A stretch of DNA of 64,000 nt, taken from positions 34,337,631 to 34,401,630 of the forward strand of contig JAGTTD010000013.1 in the NCBI GenBank assembly GCA_018398585.1, read 5' to 3'. The notes below the pieces were generated by a model. The model worked only from the letters and a program-made list of their open reading frames with translations. It was not told the origin of the DNA and made no database searches. Origin of the DNA: Simmondsia chinensis. Its lineage: Eukaryota; Streptophyta; Magnoliopsida; Caryophyllales; Simmondsiaceae. The first letter of the stretch is position 1. Every line of letters begins with the position of its first letter. Below, one piece after another: positions 54,730-64,000 of this stretch. Made by a program: the position numbers and the translations under genes.

Positions 54730-56640
54730 AAATGATAATGACTCTATTATCTTCAGGGTATGAGTTCCTGCTGGATTTCGAACCTCCCGACTTACTGAGG
54801 CCCCTTTTGAGTTGTATTTCAACTCCTAGAGGTTTAAGCTGTACCATTACAGCTAGTAGGGGTGTTCATCGATCCAAACCTGGACCGGACCGGACCGGAT
54901 CGGACCGGATCGAAGACCGAAATTTGTCAAGTTTGGAGACTGAAGACCAGACCGAATTTAATCGGTCCGGTCCAGGACCGGACCGGACCGGACCGATTTG
55001 GACCAATTAGCATTTTCTATTTTTTTTACTACAAATTTAATTTAGCATATGTTGTCAATTTCGGGAAAATATTAAAGGAAACTAATAGAAAAAATATAAC
55101 AATTCAATAACATATAATATGGCTATGACTCAAAAACTACTCATAATTTTATATGTCCTTCACACGGAAATCAAATTGCAAAAAGAAAAATGATAATTGT
55201 CAACATTGATGCAACATTATCAACTGAATAATGATTGAAGTGTTATCAAGAATATACTCTTAAGTGTTATCAAGAAAAATTGAGAGGAACCAATTTTGTC
55301 TTAAAATAAAATATTAGGCACCACTGTAAACAAAAGAAAAGTTGAGAGACTAAAATTCAAATGGGTATACTTAGATAAACAAGTAAAACTTTTTTGCACA
55401 AAAATTAAAAATTAAATAAAGCAAAACAAAACCAACCAAGCTTAAAATAAACAAAATGTAAATTAAAATAATTACCCAAATAACTGAATAATATACTAGA
55501 AGAATAAAAAATTAAACAAAAATTAGGAATTTACTCTAAAAGAAAATGATTTATCGGTCAGTGGCGTGGATGGCGGTAGTCGGTCGGTCGCGTGGTGTGG
55601 TGGCTGGTGGTAGTCGGTTGCAGTAAGTTAGGGTTAAGGGGAAGGGAAAGGTAGTGCAGGTGGGGTGCGGTGGGTGAGTGAGGAAGGGAAAGGTGAGGAG
55701 GAGAGAGAAAATGGGTATGGGTTGAGGGTTTAATTTAAGTATTAATATTATTATAATTTTTTTTAAAATATTAATATTAATAAATATTATAATTTATATC
55801 GGGTTTCGGTCCGGTTCCGGTTTTTTCGGGTTTGGACCTGACCGGACTGAAACCCGAAATACCGCCACTTTATGGACCGAGGACCAGACCGATATTTAAT
55901 CGGTCCGGTCCGGTCCGGTCCGGTCCGGTCGAGTTTTTCGGTCCGGACCGGTATTTGAACACCCCTAACAGCTAGGGTGGATGTTCACTACGATGATGAG
56001 TGTTCCTCTAGGGTTATTCTAGTGTCGCACATGGAGGAGTTGAGTAAGGCAGGTGAAAGAAGAGTTAAGATGTCGGGCTTCTAACATTGTCCCATCCAAG
56101 GCAAAAAAAAAAAGAGCAAGTAAAGCGGACCGTGCAAGATTTTTAAAGGATGTGACACCCGAGAGTAGCAAGAAGAGGGCCGTTGAGTCCTTGAGTACCC
56201 AAAGGAGGACAGTTTTGGGAAAGAGAGGTAAAAATGTTAAAGACGCTGAAAATCTTCTTGCTGCACAGCAAGTGTGAAACTTGGACTAAGGGTTGATGGT
56301 GATAAATTAGTTGTGTGAAGCAGCTTGCAATGACGGAGTAGAGATATGGTCAGCCTGCATTCCTATTGGTGCTCGTTTTCTCTCCTTCCCCTGTTTTAAT
56401 ACATTGGCTCATCTCCTTATTGCTCTTGGTCCTCGCTAATTTTTTCCAGTGGAGGTATAGTCTTATAACACATCGTAACATCGTCTGTAATTTCTTTATA
56501 ATCCTAGTTTCTCGGACTGCATTACTATTCTATTTTTTCTCTTTTTGATGTGTGTTGTCATGCACGATAGCTCAAGATTCGCTTTTGCAAGTGTGTCTAT
56601 TTTATATTACGACTAATGTCATAATTTATTGAAAAAAAAG
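54730..56640 (+). other. Unassigned, possibly LINE-derived sequence split by an hAT element
   Basis: Sequence on both sides of the hAT insertion (54730-54856 and 55976-56640) is more GC-balanced than its surroundings and ends at 56630 in cataatttattgaaaaaaaa, like a LINE 3' end. Upstream it reads YEFLLDFEPPDLLRPLL. The basic stretch KKKRASKADRARFLKD lies at 56105-56150. I do not recognise a domain; stops interrupt every frame. A gag/ORF1 remnant is a guess. Confidence 0.3.
54857..55967. mobile_element. hAT-type element, 1.1 kb, with CGGACC-rich ends
   Basis: Termini TAGGGGTGTTCA / TGAACACCCCTA with an exact 8-bp duplication acagctag (54849-54856, 55968-55975). Subterminal arrays of ggaccggacc on both sides form long near-palindromic ends. 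The interior is AT-rich, with a G-rich island at 55555-55735. No transposase is evident. Confidence 0.92.
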
Positions 56641-56888
56641 CAGAAAATTAACTACACTTCTAATTAGAAGTATTTTTTTCTTTCCAAGCCAAACATCCTC
56701 GAATTTTAGTAAAAATATTTTCCTCAAACACTTTCTTTCAGACCTTTTTTCCGAAAAAAAAAAGTTCGGCCAAGTATGCTCTAACTCCTTTATTTGTCCT
56801 CTAGCAATTTCCTGTATTTTCCTATTTCCTCATCTATTTCATCTTCTATTCTCTCCTCGATTTTGTACTCACGAGGAAATCTCTCATT

Positions 56889-56978
56889 ACAACAATAACA
56901 ACAGACCCAGTGCCATAAGAGCTCCCGCACAAGCAGAGTCTAAGAGGGGTAGGATATACGCATCCTTATCGTTTAAAG
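56889..56978 (-). mobile_element. Au-type SINE, 5'-truncated
   Basis: Tail and body: acaacaataacaacagaccc, cagtgccataagagctcccg, aggatatacgcatccttatc. Imperfect flanks aaatctctcatta / aaatctcctatta. Confidence 0.65.
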
Positions 56979-57424
56979 TAAATCTCCTATTAATTAAAAA
57001 ATAAAAAATAAAAAATAATGGACATGTGATACATGTAAATTAGAATCATAGAATCAAGTATCACAACTACTTTGTTCAGCAACTTCATCAAACTACACTT
57101 GCATTCTATATTGTCCCCCGTTATAAAAGATGTCATTATCAATGAAAAATTATTAATATTAAAATAATAATATAAATTTACTATGAATATTACTTACATA
57201 TTTTCATAAAGTTACTATGACATTAATTTTTTTGTCCAAACATTAATATTTTTACTCTAATAATAACATTACTGTAAAAAGAAAAAAAAAGAAAAGAAAA
57301 GAAAAGCGGTATCTTAGAGCCAATGCTAATATTCTCTCCCTACTACTAGTATAGAATTAGTATCCTAGTAGCTTAAAATATAAAAAATATAGACATCGAC
57401 GGAGTTACACATATATAAGTAACT

Positions 57425-57585
57425 AGGAATACCCTGAGTTACTTACGGGTTCTTCAAAAATAACCTCTCTAGGATAGCATCTTATAAGAATAAGATTACG
57501 TATATCTTAACTTCCCATACTGTGCCTTAGCGGAAGCTTCTTTGAGGCACTTCGTGGTTTGTTGTTGTTGTTGTTGCTGCTGGAG
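57425..57585 (+). mobile_element. Degraded Au-type SINE
   Basis: Weak body similarity (caaaaataacctctctagga, agattacgtatatcttaact, tttgaggcact) with a clear (TTG)n tail at 57560-57582. Confidence 0.55.
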
Positions 57586-58185
57586 TCGTTATATGTCTGT
57601 AGTTTTTGGGTTTCGAAAGTAAAACTCGTGTTTTGGAAGCGAAAATTGAATAGAAAACCAAAAACTAAAAATCTTGTTTTTACAAACTAGTTTTTAATTT
57701 TTCCAAAAACTAAAAATTTCAAACAAAAGAAGTACGTGTACTCAAAACAACAGACATGATACTTTCGACACTCTTACTTTTTTTTAAAATAAGAATTACA
57801 ATATATTTGGCCAAGTTATGAAAAAAACTATTTCTTTTATAAGAACACTTTCTTTACAGGAACATTTTTGTCTGAAATTTTTTTTTCCTTTTACTTACAT
57901 TCTTAGTTTAAAAATTTTATTCCGAAACACTTTTCTTACTAAGCCAAAGCCCTAAAAATCTTGGGGAAAAATAGTCCTCTTTTTTTTTTCCAGAAAGGAA
58001 ACTTAACCAAACAAGCCTTTAGAGATTGTGTATCACGCTATGAAAAAGACTTCGATCCGTGCCGCCAACCCCGTAAGGGTAGGTGAAGAAGCAGAAGCAC
58101 AAAGTACCTGAGAATCTTGTTCCAAGATGAAAGTCATCTTATCACAAAAGTACCATAGCATAATTCTTGTCAAGATTTTACCATA

Positions 58186-58315
58186 CAACAACAAAACAAA
58201 AACCGAGTGACTCGAGAAGGTCTAAAAAAGGTGAGATATACGCAATCGTACCCCTACAGGGTGCTACATAGGGAGGTTGTTTCCGAATGACTCCTAATCC
58301 TAAGAATAAGTTCTA
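58186..58315 (-). mobile_element. Degraded Au-type SINE
   Basis: Minus-strand relic: acaacaacaaaacaaaaacc, gtgactcgagaaggtct, gagatatacgcaatcgtacc, ggttgtttccgaatgactcc. Confidence 0.55.
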
Positions 58316-58984
58316 GATTACATAATTGTTATCCGCCTATCGTCACTTAAAGCCAAATTGGGGTTGAAGATTGAATTACTTACCTCTTAATCTCCTTATA
58401 ATTATGCCAAAAAAAAAAGTGATTTGTGATGATTTTTTGGATCCTACGCTAGCAAAGAGAGACGGCGAAAGAAGAAAGGGAAAGCATAGTTGCGCAAAGC
58501 AGAAGCAGAAACAGAAGCAAAAACGAGGGAGCGGGTAATTATCAAAAAAGCTTCTAAAGGTTGGAAGCGTAGAGAAAACATTTTATATTACTATATATAT
58601 CAGAGTATACAATAAATATTAATGATATGTCATTAGTGGAACCGTAAAGCATAAGATACAAAACAAATTCAATTATAAGCAAACATGAAGCAAATTGAGT
58701 CTTTTAATGAAGACGATCAAGAAAGTTGACTCCAACATACCCACATGATTCCAATCATTCTTTGAATCGAGAGATATGATTAGCCAACAAATCAATTGAT
58801 TAGTATCTTCTTATCAAAACGATTCCGCAATTGTTTGAATAGTGCTTTCCATTGAGCTTGATACGCGTTTAAAACGTGACCTAACTTTGAAATGCCGAAT
58901 TGCATCTTTAAGCATGAATTGCGAGCATTTTTGTGTTTACCTGGGATTAGCTTTTTCCGTTGCAGTTCGTTTAAGATGGAAATT

Positions 58985-61900
58985 CTAATGCTCCAGCACT
59001 TTGATCTTCTCAATGCAGTTCTGCATTTGCTGATTCAACACATCTGAGACATTATCTCCTGCTACCAGCTTATATTGCTCGAATTTCGCTTGCTCACACT
59101 TCAACGCCGCGTTCTTGCATGCTCTGATACTTCCTACATGAGAAAGAGATAAGAATAGTATCTATGTAGTTCAATCACAAGAGAAAATAAGCAACAAATT
59201 TGCAAGTGTAAAAGCCGGTTTAGTATCGGTTTTTGTTTGTAGTTTCGGTTCTCCAAAAACTAAAAACTATGTTCTGAAAATGATTTTTCTTGTTTTCGGT
59301 TTTCAATTTCTTTCTAGTTTGAGTGAAATCTGAAAACAAAAAGAACCAAAAACAAGAAAACATCATTTTCAAAACTAGGGTTTTAGTTTCTTAAAACCCA
59401 CAAATTGTAGACAGAAAATGTTACTAAATAGGCACTAAATGACTAACCGATTGTGAAATATCTAGCTTATAAGAACAATACATTGAGTTTTCTCCTTTAA
59501 CTAGTACTACAGTAATGCGGGTGTCCGGGCCAACTTACACACACCTCGACTAGACCTTGAGTTGCATGCATTGTTCACTCGGATGTTTTCCTAAGTGCAA
59601 CAAAGTAAGTTGGGACTCAACGAATTATTTACACTCATTGGGAGGACTTGGAACCAGACCTTATGCTCCATATGGTGCTAAGTCAAGTGCTTTACCACTT
59701 GAACCAACCTCTCGGGTTCACTAGTACCGAACCATTATTTAATAATGATGCAAGTTATGCATTGCAGATAGAAGCCATAGACTCAAACCAGCCAACAAAA
59801 GGCAATTGGACAAACACATCTAACTTGCTAAGCATAATGGCACTGTTACAATAGATTAGGAAGATTCAATACACGTTTTCATCATGCCATGTGGGTATAT
59901 TAGAGTCAACGAACCAACAATCACAAAAGCTCAAGTTGATGATTGAAGGCCCAAGAATGGTTTCATACTATAATATTGCCTCTCACGCAAATGCCTATTG
60001 GGCTGAAAGCGTGAATAGTGCACAAACTCATCTCATACCTTGTGCTTTACTTATGTTACTATTGAAAGTGGGGGTTGTTGGATTCAAACTCGTGAAACCT
60101 TGATTAACAGCTCTAATACTTTGTGGAGGAACCAACAATCCCAAAGGCTTAAGCTGATAAGTAAAGGTCCAGGTATGCATTTATACTTTGACAATTAGTA
60201 ATAACTGAGGAACTTCTCATAAATATCGTTGCAAAAGAACATATTACTTCGCCAGTTAAAGGCCCAGTTTTTCTGGTTTTTTTTGTTTTTCAAAGAATTC
60301 CACTTAGGAAAGCTTTCATTGATTTAGGAAAGCTTTCATTGATCACAACAGATTAGCATGCAGAACAAACAAAATATGCATATATCTACTAACGACATAG
60401 ATGCTATGCCCTTGGCAGATTAAGGACATATGATTGGGGGTCCTTAGAAAAAGCCTCCCGTCAGGGTTACACCCTAAAGGGGTACGGCTACGTACATCCC
60501 ACCCCTCCCAGACCCTGCTTATGCGAGAGCCCTTAAGGCACCGGGTCTGTTGTTGTATTAAAGACATATGAGAGATGCTCACTAAGCTCGACACGCTTAG
60601 TGATGCTGTTCGGGTTCCCCATATTTTTAGAGAAGGCAATCATGTTACAGATCTAGTGGCTACTATAGGTCATCTCTGCCAGGGCCAAGGAAGAGTAGAG
60701 GGAGAATCTCTACAGAATCTTAAAACAGTTGAATCCGTCGATGCACAAGACCAAAGCTATATCAAATAGCATGTCTGGTGTTCTCCTTAACAAATTCAGT
60801 AGACAAGGTCAGACTCACCACTTAAATCGAGTAAGTTAAATGAAACAGGGCACGTTACGATGCTCTTAACCATGGTGATTGCACACCAGACTTTTTGGTA
60901 CTCCTCCCTCGAAGCTCTGATGATGCACACCTTTGTTATTGGATTCACATATTTAACTGTAAATACAGAAATCTTTTTAATTCAATGAAATATAAAGATA
61001 GTATAAATGATAATTCAAACTATCTCAATTGGACAACAACAACATAGACAGATACAAAAGCCAGAATACTCAGTCATGAGGAACATACACTCTTTCCTTT
61101 CTATAGTAATTAGAGTGTTCGGACCAACTTACATGCATCTCAACTAATCCCAAGGTTACACACATCGTCTGCTTGAAAGTTTCTATATATGCAATAACGG
61201 TAATTTGGGGCCCACAAACCCAATGGGTGGTCTCAAGAAATTGTCTGTACTTAATGGCAATATTCGAACGCCAAACATGATGCTTCAAGACGTCTAGGGG
61301 TGTAAACAAACCAAACCTTGAACGAACTGCTCGTATTCGAAATCGATTAAGTCTCGTCCATAATCATTTTGAGCCCTTGATAGCTTATGGACCTAAGTTT
61401 AAGTAGGCTCGATTAGCTTAAAAAGCCCAGCTTGAACATAAGATGTTCGACTTGTTAACGTTTACAAAGAATTTGATAATGGCTTGTAATGTGCTTGTTA
61501 AAAACTCGCTAAAGGCTCATTTACGACTCGATAGTAACTTGAGCTGCTAGGCTTAGTTGCGAGCCCAACTCTATAGCAAGCTCAATACAGTTATAAACTC
61601 GAATCAGCTCAATAACGAGCTCAGTCTGGATCAATAAGACTAACAAGCCGATTCGGGTCAAGTATCGAACACACTAATATTTTATGGAACCAAATCTGAA
61701 CAAAGGTTTAATAGCTCTAGTGAACTCGAGCCCTATAAGACTTATTAAGCTCAAGTTTAAACAAAGGGTATTCTGCTCGACTTACACCGCTATTACGACA
61801 TCATGCCCAAGTTAGGAACTTATACACTCACCTTGGAATGACCCAAGTGAAGAAGCCAGACCACATTCCCCAAAGTTAACAAGGATGCTGTCTTTTATCG

Positions 61901-62009
61901 CTTCCGACAAATTCCGCTGGGTAACTATAATAGGATCAGCCACAGCGAGATCCTTGTTTGGATCTAGGAAAATTTCCATCACCATATACCTATTTTTAAA
62001 TCCCACCAT
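58985..62009 (-). CDS. POP5: RNase P/MRP protein subunit POP5
   Basis: Exons 61832-62009, 60819-60956 and 58985-59133 (GT-AG, phase 1 at both joints) encode 154 aa, the size of plant POP5. The protein is a core subunit of RNase P and RNase MRP, which trim the 5' leader of pre-tRNAs and process pre-rRNA in the nucleus or nucleolus. Conserved blocks are MVGFKNRYMVMEIFLDPNKD (1-20), LSEAIKDSILVNFGECGLAS (34-53), KYVNPITKVCIIRASREEY (61-79), VWCAITMVKSI, FNLLDLSGSIRACKNAALKC (about 99-118) and a C-terminal helix ending in NQQMQNCIEKIKVLEH. In Arabidopsis the orthologue is an embryo-lethal (EMB) locus, so a single intact gene is expected to be essential. Intron 2 contains a SINE (60434-60556) and TRIM-like sequence. 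A possible far-upstream leader with telobox lies at 62655-62708. Confidence 0.95.
59903..60195 (-). mobile_element. TRIM-like retroelement, degraded
   Basis: Two related ends (gaaccaacaatcacaaaagc...gaatggtttcatactataat and gaaccaacaatcccaaaggc...gtatgcatttatactttgac) flank an internal region resembling that of 48635-48927 (gcaaatgcctattgggctga, ttgtgctttacttatgttac, gtgggggttgttggattcaa). The primer-site position is degenerate (agctctaatactt). In POP5 intron 2. Confidence 0.6.
60434..60556 (+). mobile_element. Au-type SINE in POP5 intron 2
   Basis: 5'-truncated copy (ttgggggtccttagaaaaag, tacggctacgtacatcccac, gcgagagcccttaaggcacc, TTG-type tail) with flanks attaaggacatatga / attaaagacatatga (60419-60433, 60557-60571). 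Confidence 0.87.
61299..61793. mobile_element. Probable hAT-type MITE in POP5 intron 1
   Basis: Starts taggggtgtaaacaaacc and ends cgacttacaccgcta, imperfect inverted ends. Interior rich in gctcgatt/gagctcag motifs. No convincing 8-bp duplication. Confidence 0.5.
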
Positions 62010-62654
62010 GATTCTTCAAATGTACAGATGTAGTAATAGGCTCACACCGCAGACTAACCTGCATCCGTTAACGCTAACGTCAGACAAGACAATGCATCTC
62101 AAGACAATGTAAAATTTCACTAGGGCCGAGGCTCGGCGTAAGCCTAAGTAAAGTGCCATCCTAAACCGATTGATATTAAGTGGAATAGTCCACTAGGCTT
62201 ACAAGTTGATCTCTTTTCCCTTACAATTCCAATGAGAGATATTGTAACTATATTTAAACGTGAAATTCTCAATCGATAACATGCAATAGCGATATGTAAA
62301 GCAAGGGGAGAAACAAGAACAATGCCTAGATATACATATATCAATAGAAATCATATTTAAACTACATCATCGTTGAAACTAGTACTGCACAACAATTGTA
62401 CTTCACGTTTCGCGGGAAAACATTTTCCTTTTTCCATTATAACATCGCGTCATATGCTTTAATTCAACCTCAAATTGACCAAACTTAAACCTTGTGCAAA
62501 TGTATAGAATAAAACAATTTTCTAGCTAAAAAGACAAACTTTTTTTCCAAATTAAAAATATTTCGTGAAAAAATTTTCTATTAAACCAAATTAGAATACA
62601 ACTCTATTGCAATTGAACCAATTTGCCCCAAACTAGCGAATTGGAAGGCCACAC

Positions 62655-62708
62655 GAAAAACCCTAACCCTAAAATTCGACCGCATAACTTTCACTCTCTC
62701 TCTCTCTC
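62655..62708 (-). promoter_or_regulatory. Double telobox and (GA)n, possible POP5 promoter/leader
   Basis: aaaaaccctaaccctaaaa (two overlapping AACCCTAA units) followed by a (CT)n run at 62692-62708. On the minus strand these read (GA)n then TTAGGGTTAGGG. Teloboxes mark many plant translation and ribosome-biogenesis genes, which suits POP5. The distance to the ATG (about 650 nt) would require a leader intron or an upstream start, so the link is inferred. Confidence 0.4.
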
Positions 62709-62725
62709 AAATTAAAATCAAATAC

Positions 62726-64000
62726 TGATACGTACCCAAATTAGGTATTTGAGTCTATAGTATTAGGGTTTATAATATTAGGGTAATCTAATAGGTAATA
62801 TAATGGGTCCCACCTAAGGAAGGTTTATTATATAAATAGAAGGGGGGCATTGTATTCACAATCATCCAATCAATGAAATGAATGTCATCTTTATCTTTCT
62901 CTCTATTTCTTATGCTTTCCTTTAGTTTATAATATACTTTAGTTTAGATTCGTAACATTGGGATTAGAGCTTGTCGGTTCTCGGACCGTGGCTATAATGT
63001 ATACCTGGAGCTGGACTCAAGTGGACCCACCGTGGGGCCACCAAAGCGGACCACCAGGACAGGCGGCAGCCGCCCTTCTACCACCAGACAACCGGCACCA
63101 ACAGACCCCCAAACCCACCACCTCTACCCACACCCTTCTCCACGCATCAACACCACCACCTTCACCCACACCCACCACACCACTACCCATGTCTCTACCC
63201 ACCCCACCACAACCCACCGCACCTCTACCACCACCTCCCACCCGACCCCACCACCACCCACACCACTCTCAGCCACTACACCCCCAACCACCACATCTAC
63301 ACAAACATCACTACCCACCACCCCCCTCCAACCCAAACCCACTCGGTAGCAACTAATCAGCAAGTAATTGCCGCCGAGATTCAAAATCCGTTAGCAAAAC
63401 TTTTACAAAAACTCGATGACCTTCAAGAAGGGTTCAAAAATCAAGGTCAATCGGTGCAACAAACCTCAGCGAGAGGAGTGGTGGTTTCCGGTGAGGTGTT
63501 ACCGGAATCCGATGTGCAGCCGCTACTGTCACCACAACACCGGCACCACCAGCACAGACCAAAACCGAGACTTCGCCGCCGACAACAACGGAAGCTGAAG
63601 AAGAAAGCACGAAGAACAATGAAGACTTACCAGAATCGGACAATGGTGATCGGACCTTCGCAAAGGTGCCGGAACCACCACCACGAGCCGGAAATCGGAG
63701 CCCCTTGGTGCTGAATGGCGAGGCCGAGGTGACAGCCTCAGAAACGACGCCGTTCGAGGGGCGGAGGTCGGCGAGGATCCCAACGGAGACTATGGATGAA
63801 CATCGAAGGACAATCCCGACAGCCACGAAAAAGACGACCACCACAGCCGACGCTAGGCGTCACCACCACCACCGAGACCTCACTTCGTCGAAGAAGAAGA
63901 CGACACTGCCGTCGTCGATGTCCAGGGTGCGATGGCCGAGAGAGTGGCAACGCAAGCGTTGGAGTAGGGCCAGGATGTTGCCGGTGGTGTTGCGCCTCCT
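62726..64000 (+). mobile_element. Probable LTR retrotransposon, 5' end, cut by window edge
   Basis: A putative LTR of about 232 bp (62726-62957) begins tgatacgtacc, contains a TATA-like tatataaatag (62832-62842) and ends cgtaaca. It is followed by ttgggattagagc (62958-62970), a near match to the plant initiator-Met-tRNA primer site. Downstream is GC-rich sequence unlike the rest of the window. One frame stays open from about 62999 to 63714: a Pro/His/Thr-rich stretch, then NQQVIAAEIQNPLAKLLQKL, a helical segment that could be part of a gag protein. The 3' LTR and pol would lie outside the window. Confidence 0.5.

Larger units (their letters stand above)
56641..58984. other. Intergenic block before POP5
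   Basis: No gene. Contains three SINE remnants (56889-56978, 57425-57585, 58186-58315). The rest is AT-rich, with a gaaaa-type simple repeat near 57280-57305, and nothing else is recognisable. POP5's 3' UTR should occupy the last 150-250 bases. Confidence 0.5.

Noticed and set aside
56053..56277. 74-residue basic protein (KKKRASKADRARFLKD) as a gene
   Set aside because: No promoter, splice structure or family match; upstream frames are broken and the segment looks like transposon-derived remnant.
62958..63950. Several overlapping open frames on both strands of the right end
   Set aside because: GC-rich low-complexity sequence opens many frames. Only one is mentioned as a weak gag candidate; none is called as a gene.
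1..64000. CRISPR arrays, tRNA genes, or bacterial or viral genes
   Set aside because: No spaced direct repeat array, convincing tRNA cloverleaf or prokaryotic/viral gene was seen on either strand; the regular repeats present are minisatellite or transposon sequence.

Overview
This window is nuclear DNA from a flowering plant, almost certainly a eudicot. The genes are split by GT-AG introns, intergenic DNA is AT-rich, and most of the sequence is transposon debris: SINEs, LINE 3' ends, hAT and Harbinger MITEs, TRIM-like elements and fold-back elements. Every gene call comes from reading exons by eye, checking splice sites and reading phase, and comparing with remembered protein families. No alignment or search was run.

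Layout. (1) 90-10596, minus: a seven-exon WAT1-related (UMAMIT/EamA) transporter of 373 aa. It spans 10.5 kb because its introns hold a LINE, three SINEs, an hAT MITE, fold-back elements and decayed tandem copies of its own first exon. (2) 10627-19750: intergenic transposon nest. (3) 19955-23241, plus: complete RPL9 gene for ribosomal protein L9/uL6 (193 aa), with site II and telobox promoter motifs and two duplicated exon fragments inside intron 1. (4) 26605-27009, minus: single-exon, secreted or membrane-anchored Kazal-type inhibitor, preceded by a 42-bp minisatellite. (5) 31511-32419, plus: two-exon gene for an 89-aa protein with an MGGC acylation signature. (6) 34485-50045: a tandem segmental duplication holding two complete DUF599 membrane-protein genes on the minus strand (35425-39025 and 43189-48322), each preceded on its low-coordinate side by an inverted DUF599 pseudogene. 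(7) 49400-58900: gene-poor, with a Harbinger MITE and a 1.1-kb hAT element. (8) 58985-62009, minus: complete POP5 gene for an RNase P/MRP subunit (154 aa). (9) 62726-64000: probable start of an LTR retrotransposon running off the right edge.

The genes do not form a pathway; this is an ordinary gene island set in repeats. The most distinctive thing here is an abundant SINE family, about 24 recognisable pieces in 64 kb. Its full-length members have a complete 5S rRNA-like head joined to a body and (TTG)n tail of the Au-SINE type. Many copies keep target-site duplications of 12-20 bp, so the element boundaries are firm. Other notable points are local duplications of exon pieces inside introns (WAT1 exon 1, RPL9 exon 1), TRIM-like elements with LTRs of only about 72 bp, and the paired gene-plus-inverted-pseudogene DUF599 block.
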